Positions 1 through 6,230 of a stretch of 8,111 bases of DNA are shown here, one piece after another. The translations under genes were made by a program, and so were the position numbers. Every line of letters begins with the position of its first letter. Within the stretch, counting starts at the first letter, position 1. Source of the DNA: 66-474 sp035717365 (lineage in GTDB: Bacteria > Pseudomonadota > Gammaproteobacteria > Xanthomonadales > Rhodanobacteraceae); contig DASTIS010000270.1 of assembly GCA_035717365.1 (NCBI GenBank), forward strand, positions 1 through 8,111, in the 5' to 3' direction. The notes beneath the pieces were generated by a model. It searched no databases and was not told the origin of the DNA. It saw only the letters and a program-made list of their open reading frames with translations.

Positions 1-116
1 TCCAGGCGCTGATGAGCCGCCCCGAGTTCCAGGCGATGTTGAGCCGCCCCGACTTCCAGGCCCTGGTGAGCCGGCCCGCGTTCGAGGCGATGTTGAGCAA
101 ACCGGAGTTCCAGGCG
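1..116 (+). repeat. 27-bp in-frame tandem repeat, about 4.3 copies visible
   Basis: Units related to ttccaggcgatgttgagccg followed by cccgan recur every 27 bases across 1-107, and a fifth copy starts at 108 (ttccaggcg) before diverging. Differences between copies fall mostly at third codon positions or at the variable last residue. This suggests selection on the protein repeat after duplication. The array runs off the left edge, so the true copy number is unknown. Confidence 0.8.
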
Positions 117-140
117 AGGCTGCGCGACCAGAAGCTCTAG
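1..140 (+). CDS. C-terminal end of an unrecognised protein made of 9-residue tandem repeats (partial, 5' end outside window)
   Basis: The frame is open from the left edge (first full codon at base 3) and stops with TAG at 138-140, giving 45 visible residues. They fall into four copies of a 9-residue unit, roughly F-Q-A-M-L-S-R-P-E, followed by a degenerate fifth copy ending RLRDQKL. The bases repeat with the same 27-bp period, with units starting near 0, 27, 54, 81 and 108. Phe, Ala, Ser and Pro are nearly invariant; the residue after Pro varies (E, D, A, E). The P-x-F-x-A-x-L spacing faintly recalls the helical DP/STI1-type pattern, but that is only a resemblance and I do not recognise the family. 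The downstream terminator at 230-260 probably ends this transcript. Confidence is good that this is coding and low on any function. Confidence 0.75.
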   Translation, partial: QALMSRPEFQAMLSRPDFQALVSRPAFEAMLSKPEFQARLRDQKL

Positions 141-229
141 ACGCGGCCGGCTGCGGGTCCGGTCGTGGCGAAGGACCGCCTCGACCGGAATCCGCCACGC
201 ACGCACAGGATCGAATTGGGGATCGAATC

Positions 230-260
230 GGGCCGGGCACAAAACCCGGCCCTTTTCTCT
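230..260 (+). terminator. Rho-independent terminator after the repeat-protein gene
   Basis: A perfect 8-bp GC stem (gggccggg at 230-237, cccggccc at 245-252) encloses the 7-nt loop cacaaaa and is followed directly by ttttctctt. This is a standard intrinsic terminator for plus-strand transcription. It sits 89 bp after the stop at 140 and 40 bp before the next start at 300, so it separates the two genes. Confidence 0.85.
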
Positions 261-281
261 TGGAGTATCTTTGCCTGGGTC

Positions 282-297
282 CAGTGGGGGGACACTG
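282..297 (+). promoter_or_regulatory. G-rich ribosome binding site in the loop of a small hairpin, deciding the start at 300
   Basis: The run GGGGGGA (286-292) lies 7 nt before the ATG at 300, the right distance for a Shine-Dalgarno element, although it matches the GGAGG consensus only imperfectly. It is flanked by the inverted repeat CAGTG (282-286) and CACTG (293-297), so most of the G-run would sit in a hairpin loop. The first G of the run is also the last base of the left stem arm. With only 5 bp, the hairpin may be chance. Confidence 0.5.
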
Positions 298-299
298 AA

Positions 300-3248
300 A
301 TGCGCGCGAGCTTTGTTTTGTCGGTGCTTGGTGCTGCTGCCCTTTGCTTCGCGACGCCGGCCCACGCCGATGAGGACGTGCTGCAGCAATTGCAGACGAA
401 GGATCTGCGGATGATCTGGTTCCATCCCGCCGAAGACTATCTCGCGCCCTACGCCACGCGCTGCTTCGAAAATGCCCTGAACTTCCACGAGCGTTTCTGG
501 GGCTGGACGCCGGACGGCAAGGAGACCGTGCTGCTCGACGATTTCGGCGACTACGGCGACGCTGCCACGACCTCGTTACCGGTCAATCTGATGACCGTGG
601 ACATCGCGCCGGTGCCCTACGAGATGGAAACCTTCGTTTCCAACGAACGCATCTGCTGGTTCGCGAACCACGAATTGACACACGCCGCCAATCTCGACCA
701 GTGGACGAAGGCCGACATGCGCTGGCGGCACCTGCTGGGCGGCAAGGTCAACGTCGATCCGGAACACCCGGAAACGCTGCTGTATCGGTTCCTCACCGTC
801 CCGCGCTCGGTGGTGCCGCGCTGGTACCTGGAAGGCGTCGCGGTATTCATGGAAACCTGGATGAGTGGAGGTCGTGGCCGCGTCCAGGGCGCCTACGACG
901 AGATGGTGTTCCGCGCGATGGTGCGCGACCACGCGCATTTCTACGATCCCGCTGGATTGGTCGCGGAGGGCACCAAGATCGATTTCCAGGTGGGGGTCAA
1001 CAACTACCTTTACGGTACGCGCTTCGTTTCCTGGCTGGCGCTGGAGTACTCGCCGCAGAAGGTCATCCAGTGGGCGGCGAGGCGCGAAGGCAGCGACCGC
1101 TATTACGCCAACCAGTTCAAGAAGGTCTTCGGCATCCCGATGGGCCAGGCGTGGAACGACTGGATCGCCTTCGAACACCGTTTCCAGCAGGCGAACCTGA
1201 CGCGCATCGCCGAGTATCCGGTTTCGAAATTCCAGCCGTTGTCGAAGGGCGGCCTGGGCTCGACCTCGCGTGCCTATTACGACCCGCAGCGGAAAGTCAT
1301 CATCGCCGCGTTCCGGTATCCGGGCGTCGCGGCCTTCGTCGGCACGATGTCGGTCGAGACCGGCAAGATCACGCCGCTGGTCGACGTCAAGGGTCCGATG
1401 CTCTACAAGGTGACCTCGCTTGCCTACGATCCAGCCACCAGGACCGCGTTCTACACCACCGACAACACCGGTTACCGCAGCGTGGTTTCGCTGAACACGG
1501 TGACCGGGCAGACGCGCGTGTTGCTGGACAAGGCGCGCATCGGCGATCTTGCGTTCGACCGCGCGGATCGTTCGCTGTGGGGCATACGCCACCTCAACGG
1601 CATCGTCACCCTGGTGCACATCCCGTATCCGTACACCACGTTTCACCAGGTCCACTCGTGGCCGTTCGGGGAGATCGCCTACGACCTGGACGTGTCCCCG
1701 GACGGCAAGTTGCTGAGTTACTCGCACGTGGCGATCGGCGGTGACCAGTCGTTGCATGTCGTGCCGGTCGCGCAGATGCTCGCGGGGGACACCCAGCCCG
1801 TCGCCAGCTTCAATTTCGGAACCGCGGTGCCGGACGGGTTCGTGTTTTCGCCGGACGGGCGATCGCTGTACGGAAGTTCCTACTACACCGGCGTGTCCAA
1901 CATCTACCGCTACGACCTGGCGAGCAAGCAGATCACCGCCCTGTCGAACGCGGAAACCGGGTTCTTCCGGCCGGTACCGATGCCCGACGGGCGCCTGCTG
2001 GTTTTCGAATATGGCGGACAGGGTTTCGTGCCGGGATTCATCGACCCGAAGCCACGCGAGGATCTGGCGGCGATCAAGTTCCTCGGTGCCGAGATCGCCG
2101 AGAAGCATCCGATCGTCAAGACCTGGGACGTTGGTTCGCCTTCGAAGATCGATCTCAAGAAAATCGTCACGAGCCGTGGCGACTACAAGCCGCTGCATGA
2201 AGTCAGGCAGCACGACCTGTACCCGATGGTCCAGGGTTACAAGAACAGCGTCGCCGTGGGCTTCCACGGCGACTGGGGTGATCCGCTCGGCCTCGAGCGC
2301 ATCAGCCTCGACGCGAGCTACAGCGTGGGCACGTCCCTGCCGGACGACGAACGGCTGCATCTTGGCGTGCGTTTCGACAGCAAGGGCTACTACATCGGCT
2401 ACAAGCACAACGGCGCCGACTTCTACGACTTGTTCGGCCCCACCAAGACCAGCCTGCGTGGCAACGAGTGGTACGTGGGCATGAAACGGATGTTGATCTT
2501 CGACGAGCCGCGCACGCTCGGCATGGACCTGTCGCTGCATTCGTACAACGGCCTGGATACGGTGCCCGGCGCGCAGAATGTCAACACGCTGTCGTCCAGC
2601 CTGGCCATCGCGGCCGCCCAGTTCAACTACAGCGACACGTTCAATTCACTCGGCGCCGTCGATTACGAAAAGGGCATCCGCTGGGGCCTGAACCTGCAAC
2701 TCGGCCACGCGAAAGGCCGGACGATTCCGGCGGTCAACGGCCACATCGATTTCGGCTGGCCGTTCCTGTTCAAGCATTCCTCGTTGTGGCTGCGCAACTA
2801 CGCAGGCTGGGCCCACGGCGACGCCGACGACCCTTACGCGAATTACTATTTCGGTGCGTTCGGCAACAACTACATCGACCACACCGACGTCAAACGGTAT
2901 CGCCAGTACTACAGCTTCCCGGGCTTCAAGATCGACGAGCTCTACGGGCGTTCCTACGTGCGCTCGATGCTGGAATGGAACCTGCCGCCGATACGCTTCA
3001 GCAACGTCGGCACGCCGGCCAATTACCTGAGCTGGGCACGCACCTCGCTGTTCGTGAGCGGGTTGACGGTCAACCCGGGCAATCGCTCGATGCGGCAGAC
3101 CGCAACCGACATCGGCATCCAGATCGACTTCCGGTTCACCGTGCTGCACGACCAGAAGATGACGTTCTCGATCGGTTCCGCGGTCGGCTTCGGGCCGGGC
3201 AATTCCGGGCGCACCGAATGGATGGCGTCGCTGGGCTTGTTCGAGTGA
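300..3248 (+). CDS. Secreted HExxH gluzincin protease fused to a beta-propeller-like region and an Omp85-like outer-membrane barrel
   Basis: The product is 982 residues. The ATG at 300 is chosen because it gives a clean signal peptide (positive start, hydrophobic core, cleavage after AHA at residue 23), has an RBS, and lies after the terminator at 230-260. An upstream in-frame ATG at 165 would span that terminator and bury the signal. Residues 35-290 look like a peptidase MA-like gluzincin: HELTH at 124-128 (two His zinc ligands, Glu125 catalytic), then WYLEGVAVF with Glu178 as likely third ligand, then the helical YLYGTRFVSWL at 236-246. The only mature cysteines, 55 and 119, lie in this domain and could pair. 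Residues 310-580 have propeller-like strands with SPDGK/SPDGR turns near 466 and 517. From about 645 to 982, alternating aromatic strands, YYFGAFGNNYID (849-860) and an ending LGLFE resemble an Omp85/surface-antigen barrel. No POTRA domain is evident. Fold assignments are by eye and the substrate is unknown. Confidence 0.85.
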   Translation: MRASFVLSVLGAAALCFATPAHADEDVLQQLQTKDLRMIWFHPAEDYLAPYATRCFENALNFHERFWGWTPDGKETVLLDDFGDYGDAATTSLPVNLMTVDIAPVPYEMETFVSNERICWFANHELTHAANLDQWTKADMRWRHLLGGKVNVDPEHPETLLYRFLTVPRSVVPRWYLEGVAVFMETWMSGGRGRVQGAYDEMVFRAMVRDHAHFYDPAGLVAEGTKIDFQVGVNNYLYGTRFVSWLALEYSPQKVIQWAARREGSDRYYANQFKKVFGIPMGQAWNDWIAFEHRFQQANLTRIAEYPVSKFQPLSKGGLGSTSRAYYDPQRKVIIAAFRYPGVAAFVGTMSVETGKITPLVDVKGPMLYKVTSLAYDPATRTAFYTTDNTGYRSVVSLNTVTGQTRVLLDKARIGDLAFDRADRSLWGIRHLNGIVTLVHIPYPYTTFHQVHSWPFGEIAYDLDVSPDGKLLSYSHVAIGGDQSLHVVPVAQMLAGDTQPVASFNFGTAVPDGFVFSPDGRSLYGSSYYTGVSNIYRYDLASKQITALSNAETGFFRPVPMPDGRLLVFEYGGQGFVPGFIDPKPREDLAAIKFLGAEIAEKHPIVKTWDVGSPSKIDLKKIVTSRGDYKPLHEVRQHDLYPMVQGYKNSVAVGFHGDWGDPLGLERISLDASYSVGTSLPDDERLHLGVRFDSKGYYIGYKHNGADFYDLFGPTKTSLRGNEWYVGMKRMLIFDEPRTLGMDLSLHSYNGLDTVPGAQNVNTLSSSLAIAAAQFNYSDTFNSLGAVDYEKGIRWGLNLQLGHAKGRTIPAVNGHIDFGWPFLFKHSSLWLRNYAGWAHGDADDPYANYYFGAFGNNYIDHTDVKRYRQYYSFPGFKIDELYGRSYVRSMLEWNLPPIRFSNVGTPANYLSWARTSLFVSGLTVNPGNRSMRQTATDIGIQIDFRFTVLHDQKMTFSIGSAVGFGPGNSGRTEWMASLGLFE

Positions 3249-3254
3249 CGCGCC

Positions 3255-3271
3255 TGCAGGCGGCTCCTGCA
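3255..3271 (+). other. Small hairpin in the intergenic gap, just upstream of the PrsW start
   Basis: tgcagg (3255-3260) and cctgca (3266-3271) form a perfect 6-bp stem with a cggct loop, between the stop at 3248 and the ATG at 3283. No T-tract follows, so it is unlikely to be a terminator. The 11 bases between hairpin and ATG contain no clear Shine-Dalgarno match, so translation of the downstream gene may depend on coupling or on this structure. That role is inference. Confidence 0.4.
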
Positions 3272-3282
3272 ACAATCGCGGC

Positions 3283-4299
3283 ATGACCTTCGACCCCAAA
3301 TGGCTGCACGCGTGCGTCGGGCTGCTGCCGGTGTTGTGTTTCCTGGCCGCGCTGGTGCTGCTGGACAGCTACAAGCTGGTCCGGCTGCGCATGGTGCTGG
3401 CGGTGCTGGTGTCCGGCGCCGTCATCGCGGGCATCTGCTACGCGGTTGCCGCGCTGGTCATCAACACGACCGGCTTCGCCTTCGAAGACTATTCGCGCTA
3501 CCTCGCGCCGCTCGTCGAGGAGTCACTGAAGGCGGCGGTGGTCGTGGCGCTGATCCGCATGCGGCGGATCGGCTTCCTGGTGGACGCCTCGGTGCTGGGC
3601 TTTGCCGTCGGCGCGGGTTTTGCCACCGTCGAGAACGTGTACTACCTCGGTCTCCTGGCCGATTCGCATACGGCTGCCTGGATCGTCCGGGGCTTCGGCA
3701 CCGCCATCATGCACGGCGGTACCCAGGCGATTTTCGCGGCGCTGGCGCTGACCAACGCCGATGCCCGCGGCAGGCTGGATGCGCGGGCGGTCCTGCCGCC
3801 GCTGTTGCTGGTGGTCCTCCTGCACGCGGCCTTCAACCAGTTCACGCTGTCGCCGATCGTCGAAACGGTACTGGTCCTGGCGGTCATTCCGCCGTTGCTG
3901 GTGTGGGTGTACATGCACAGCGAACACACGCTGCGCGGTTGGCTCGGCAGCGGCTTCGATGCGGACCAGGAACTGCTCGAGTTGCTCGGTTCGGAGGCTT
4001 TCTCGCAGTCTCCCGCGGGGCAATACCTGTACCAGTTGCGCGAACGGTTTCCCGGCAAGGTGGTCGCGGACTTGCTCTGTTACCTGCAGTTGTACGCAGA
4101 GCTCGCGCTGCGGGCGAAGGGAATGCTGATGCTGCGCGAAAACGGCATCGAGGTCGAGATCGACGAAGACACCCGTTCGAAGCTCGAGGAGATGGCGTTC
4201 CTGGAACGCAGCGTCGGCCGCGCCGGCTTGATGACCCTGCAGCCGTTGATGCACACCAGCCGCCGCGACCTGTGGCAACTGCACCTGCTGGGAAAATAG
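3283..4299 (+). CDS. PrsW-family intramembrane metalloprotease with C-terminal helical extension
   Basis: The product is a 338-residue inner-membrane protein. The first two thirds carry the PrsW family signature: EESLK at 79-83 (the E-E-x-x-K motif), GFAVGAGFATVEN at 106-118 ending in the conserved Glu-Asn, His144 (MHGGTQ) and HAAFN at 181-185. About seven hydrophobic segments are visible, near 9-27, 38-60, 82-92, 98-125, 137-156, 169-189 and 191-211. Family members cleave membrane proteins within the bilayer; the known Bacillus PrsW acts on the anti-sigma factor RsiW. No anti-sigma factor gene is visible here. Residues 213-338 are soluble, charged and mostly helical, a domain I cannot name; it probably faces the cytoplasm. 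The gene lies 34 bp after the surface-protease gene, so co-transcription is likely. No good RBS is seen. Family assignment is firm; the substrate is unknown. Confidence 0.9.
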   Translation: MTFDPKWLHACVGLLPVLCFLAALVLLDSYKLVRLRMVLAVLVSGAVIAGICYAVAALVINTTGFAFEDYSRYLAPLVEESLKAAVVVALIRMRRIGFLVDASVLGFAVGAGFATVENVYYLGLLADSHTAAWIVRGFGTAIMHGGTQAIFAALALTNADARGRLDARAVLPPLLLVVLLHAAFNQFTLSPIVETVLVLAVIPPLLVWVYMHSEHTLRGWLGSGFDADQELLELLGSEAFSQSPAGQYLYQLRERFPGKVVADLLCYLQLYAELALRAKGMLMLRENGIEVEIDEDTRSKLEEMAFLERSVGRAGLMTLQPLMHTSRRDLWQLHLLGK

Positions 4300-4485
4300 A
4301 AAATAGCCTACGGATCCCGGGCGCCGGGGCGGCAAGGGTGCGCGGGCGGACGGATTCGCCGGTCCCGGACGCGACGCCGGGCGGGACCGTGCAGTTCGTG
4401 AATCCCAGGTGAGGGCGCACCCGCGCAAGCTCCCGTGGTAACAGGATCGTCTCAGGCGAGTGCACTCCGACCCCGGTTCTGCGGG
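4300..4485. other. Gap between convergent genes with an inverted repeat at 4361-4388
   Basis: This 186-bp stretch separates the stop of the PrsW gene from the stop of the DUF2207 gene. It contains a 7-bp perfect inverted repeat (ggtcccg at 4361-4367, cgggacc at 4382-4388) with a 14-nt GC-rich interior that can pair further. Neither side has a T-run, so it is not a classical intrinsic terminator. It may block or pause transcription from both sides, or termination here may be Rho-dependent. I see no convincing small gene in the gap. Confidence 0.35.
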
Positions 4486-6210
4486 TCACCAGCCGCCGCC
4501 ACCTCCGCCGCCACCGCCGCCACCGGAACCTCCGCCCCCGCCGGAACCCGGCGCGGTCGATGACGAGGCGATGGCGCCGCCGAGACCCGAAGACATGTCG
4601 TTGGCGAAGCTCGCGAGGCCGGCGCCGCTGAACGCGCTGCCGCTGCCGCTGCACCAGCCCGGTTGCGCGGCCTGCATCTGCGCCGGCGTCAGCGCGTCGG
4701 CAAAGCGCCTCGCCCACGCGTTGCCGACACCCAGTGCCAGCGCATGCGGCAGGTACTCGGCGAACAGCTCGGGGTTCGACTCCGGCCGGTAGCGGGCGTC
4801 GAGTTCCTGTTTCTCGGCCACCCCGAGGTACCAGCGGAAGCCGCGGATACGGTCCAGCAGTTTCGCGCCGCGCGCGGTCGGCGCCTTCATCCAGTACGCG
4901 AACGCGAGCAGGGTGGCGATCGCCGGGATGACGATCGCCGCCACGACAATCGGAGATCCACTCTTCGTGCCCAGCCACACGGCCACCACGGCAATCACGA
5001 GGCCCGGAAACTGGTATTTCGCATTGGTGAGGAAGTAGGCCTTCCGGAACGCTTTCCTGAGCGCGCCCCGGAACGCCGAACTCGCCGCCTGCACCCGCGC
5101 GTGGTTTTCCTTCTTGAACTCGAGCTCGTCGCCGCCGGCGAACAGGGCAGTGCAAAGGGCCTGCTCGGGTGCGGTCAGCGCGGTGGCGTTGCCGGTATTC
5201 GCGCGTTTGACCACCCAGGTGTCGTGATGGGTGCCGATCCAGCTGTGCTTGCTGCGGCGCTCGATGGTCAACGCCTTCTTGACCGCCAGGCCGAGCACGC
5301 CGGCGGTGAAGCAGGTGTTGTCGTAACCCATCCGTTCGACGTAGCGCAGCGCCGCGGCCGAATCGTTGTCGGGCGGCTCGTATTCGGCCACCAGCGGACC
5401 GGAACGCGGGTCGCGCCCGTGGCGCCGCCACACGGTGAGGAAATAGACCCACAGCACGACGAGGCCGATGAGCCCGTAGAGCAGGTAGCGGTTGTCCTGC
5501 AGCAACCAGGCGATGCGGCGCAGGGTGGAGGGCGGGGTGACGATTCCCTTGGGGAAGTCCAGCACGATGCTGAGGTTCTCGTGCGGCTGCAGCGCGCGGG
5601 TGGCGGTGAAATCCGCGCCGCCCTCCACGATACGCACGTCGAGCGCCTGCTCGAGCGAGCCGCGGCCACCGGTGTAGCCGTGCGCCTGGAGGTCGGCGGC
5701 GGGAACCGGCTGCGGCAGCCGCACGCGGGCGCTGATCTGCTCGACCGGAAATGCCCAACCGGTGCCGTTGACGTTCCAGAACAACTCGTCGTGGCCGGCA
5801 AAGAACCCGAGCTCGCGGTTCACGCTGTAGCGCAAGGTGAACCGGTGCGGCCCGTGCGAAAGTTCGGTGGTCTTGCTGCCGATGTAGACCCGCACGCCGT
5901 TGCTGCGCTTCTCGATGTGCCAGTCTTCCGGTTGGCTGTCACGGCTGGCGCCCAGGAACACGAAGTGGATGTGGACCCGGTTGCCGAGGCGGTCGCGGTA
6001 CTCGGTGGGGAAGTCACGGTAGATGCCGTGGCGGATCGCCTGGCCTTCGGCCTGGGCGCGGATGTGTTCGGCGACGGTCATGGTGCCGTCGGCCGCGATC
6101 GCGATGTCGGCGTGGTAATCGAGGATGCGCTCTTGCGCGCAGGCGACGGTTGCCACCAGCAGCGACGCCAGCACGAACAATGAAACGCGGGCGATGGCGG
6201 AAAGGCGCAT
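4486..6210 (-). CDS. DUF2207 (YciQ-like) membrane protein with polyglycine C-terminal tail
   Basis: The product is 574 residues from the ATG at 6210, preferred because GGAG (6218-6221) sits 7 nt upstream and the protein then begins directly with a signal peptide (MRLSAIARVSLF..., cleavage after ACA near residue 25). A TTG at 6234 would add eight residues and touch the lemA stop. Residues 26-222 match the DUF2207 extracytoplasmic domain, including ELFWNVNGTGWAFPVEQ near 142-158. A membrane segment follows at about 242-261, then a cytoplasmic stretch starting RRHGRDPR and EYEPP (276-280), two more hydrophobic segments near 402-414 and 419-441, and a tail with runs of 5 and 11 glycines ending in Trp. 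Length fits the family. Members are often found beside lemA, as here with a 20-nt gap, but their biochemical function is unknown; an envelope role is inferred. Family call is confident. Confidence 0.9.
   Translation of the reverse strand: MRLSAIARVSLFVLASLLVATVACAQERILDYHADIAIAADGTMTVAEHIRAQAEGQAIRHGIYRDFPTEYRDRLGNRVHIHFVFLGASRDSQPEDWHIEKRSNGVRVYIGSKTTELSHGPHRFTLRYSVNRELGFFAGHDELFWNVNGTGWAFPVEQISARVRLPQPVPAADLQAHGYTGGRGSLEQALDVRIVEGGADFTATRALQPHENLSIVLDFPKGIVTPPSTLRRIAWLLQDNRYLLYGLIGLVVLWVYFLTVWRRHGRDPRSGPLVAEYEPPDNDSAAALRYVERMGYDNTCFTAGVLGLAVKKALTIERRSKHSWIGTHHDTWVVKRANTGNATALTAPEQALCTALFAGGDELEFKKENHARVQAASSAFRGALRKAFRKAYFLTNAKYQFPGLVIAVVAVWLGTKSGSPIVVAAIVIPAIATLLAFAYWMKAPTARGAKLLDRIRGFRWYLGVAEKQELDARYRPESNPELFAEYLPHALALGVGNAWARRFADALTPAQMQAAQPGWCSGSGSAFSGAGLASFANDMSSGLGGAIASSSTAPGSGGGGGSGGGGGGGGGGGW
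4489..4560 (-). repeat. GGC/GGT-rich low-complexity tract encoding the polyglycine tail
   Basis: On the plus strand this is a run of ccg/cca/cct triplets. On the minus strand it encodes W, eleven Gly, Ser and five Gly, read from the C-terminus inward. Gly codons GGC, GGT and GGA are mixed, so this is an imperfect triplet repeat. Copy number could vary by slippage without a frameshift, since the period is 3. Confidence 0.7.
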
Positions 6211-6217
6211 GGCTCGG

Positions 6218-6221
6218 CTCC
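6218..6221 (-). promoter_or_regulatory. Shine-Dalgarno GGAG fixing the DUF2207 start at 6210
   Basis: ctcc on the plus strand reads GGAG on the coding strand, 7 nt before the ATG at 6210. The competing TTG at 6234 lies inside the end of lemA. Confidence 0.7.
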
Positions 6222-6230
6222 GGTTCGGGG

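Larger units (their letters stand above)
141..299. other. Intergenic region with terminator and RBS, no clear promoter
   Basis: This 159-bp stretch holds the terminator at 230-260 and the RBS hairpin at 282-297. An 8-base direct repeat, gatcgaat, occurs at 209-216 and 221-228, 12 bases apart. No convincing -35/-10 pair is visible in the 40 bp between terminator and start, so the promoter of the protease gene may overlap the terminator or be of a type I cannot recognise by eye. Confidence 0.4.

Noticed and set aside
1..116. CRISPR-like array
   Set aside because: The 27-bp units are contiguous, have no spacers and are in frame within a coding sequence, so this is a protein repeat.
576..2540. 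654-codon open frame on the minus strand inside the protease gene
   Set aside because: It lies wholly antisense to a gene with a signal peptide and zinc-site motifs. Its translation is rich in Arg, His, Val and Asp without recognisable motifs, typical of the complement of a GC-rich gene.
4469..4487. Possible terminator stem gaccc/gggtc just after the DUF2207 stop
   Set aside because: It is only 5 bp with a long loop and no T-run on the minus-strand side.
4460..4792. Proline-rich plus-strand frame opposite the DUF2207 tail
   Set aside because: The polyproline is simply the complement of the polyglycine codons, and there is no RBS or domain.
3884..5758. 624-codon minus-strand open frame spanning the PrsW end, the gap and much of DUF2207
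   Set aside because: It crosses a gene junction and is out of frame with DUF2207, with an Arg/Pro/Ala-rich low-complexity translation and no motifs. It is a shadow of the real genes.
4663..6183. 506-codon plus-strand open frame antisense to DUF2207
   Set aside because: The opposite strand encodes a recognisable DUF2207 protein with a signal peptide and membrane segments; this frame has no family features.
6207..6210. Lipoprotein signal in DUF2207 (Cys24 near the cleavage site)
   Set aside because: The residue three before Cys is Thr, not the usual Leu/Val/Ile, and an ACA cleavage site for signal peptidase I fits better.
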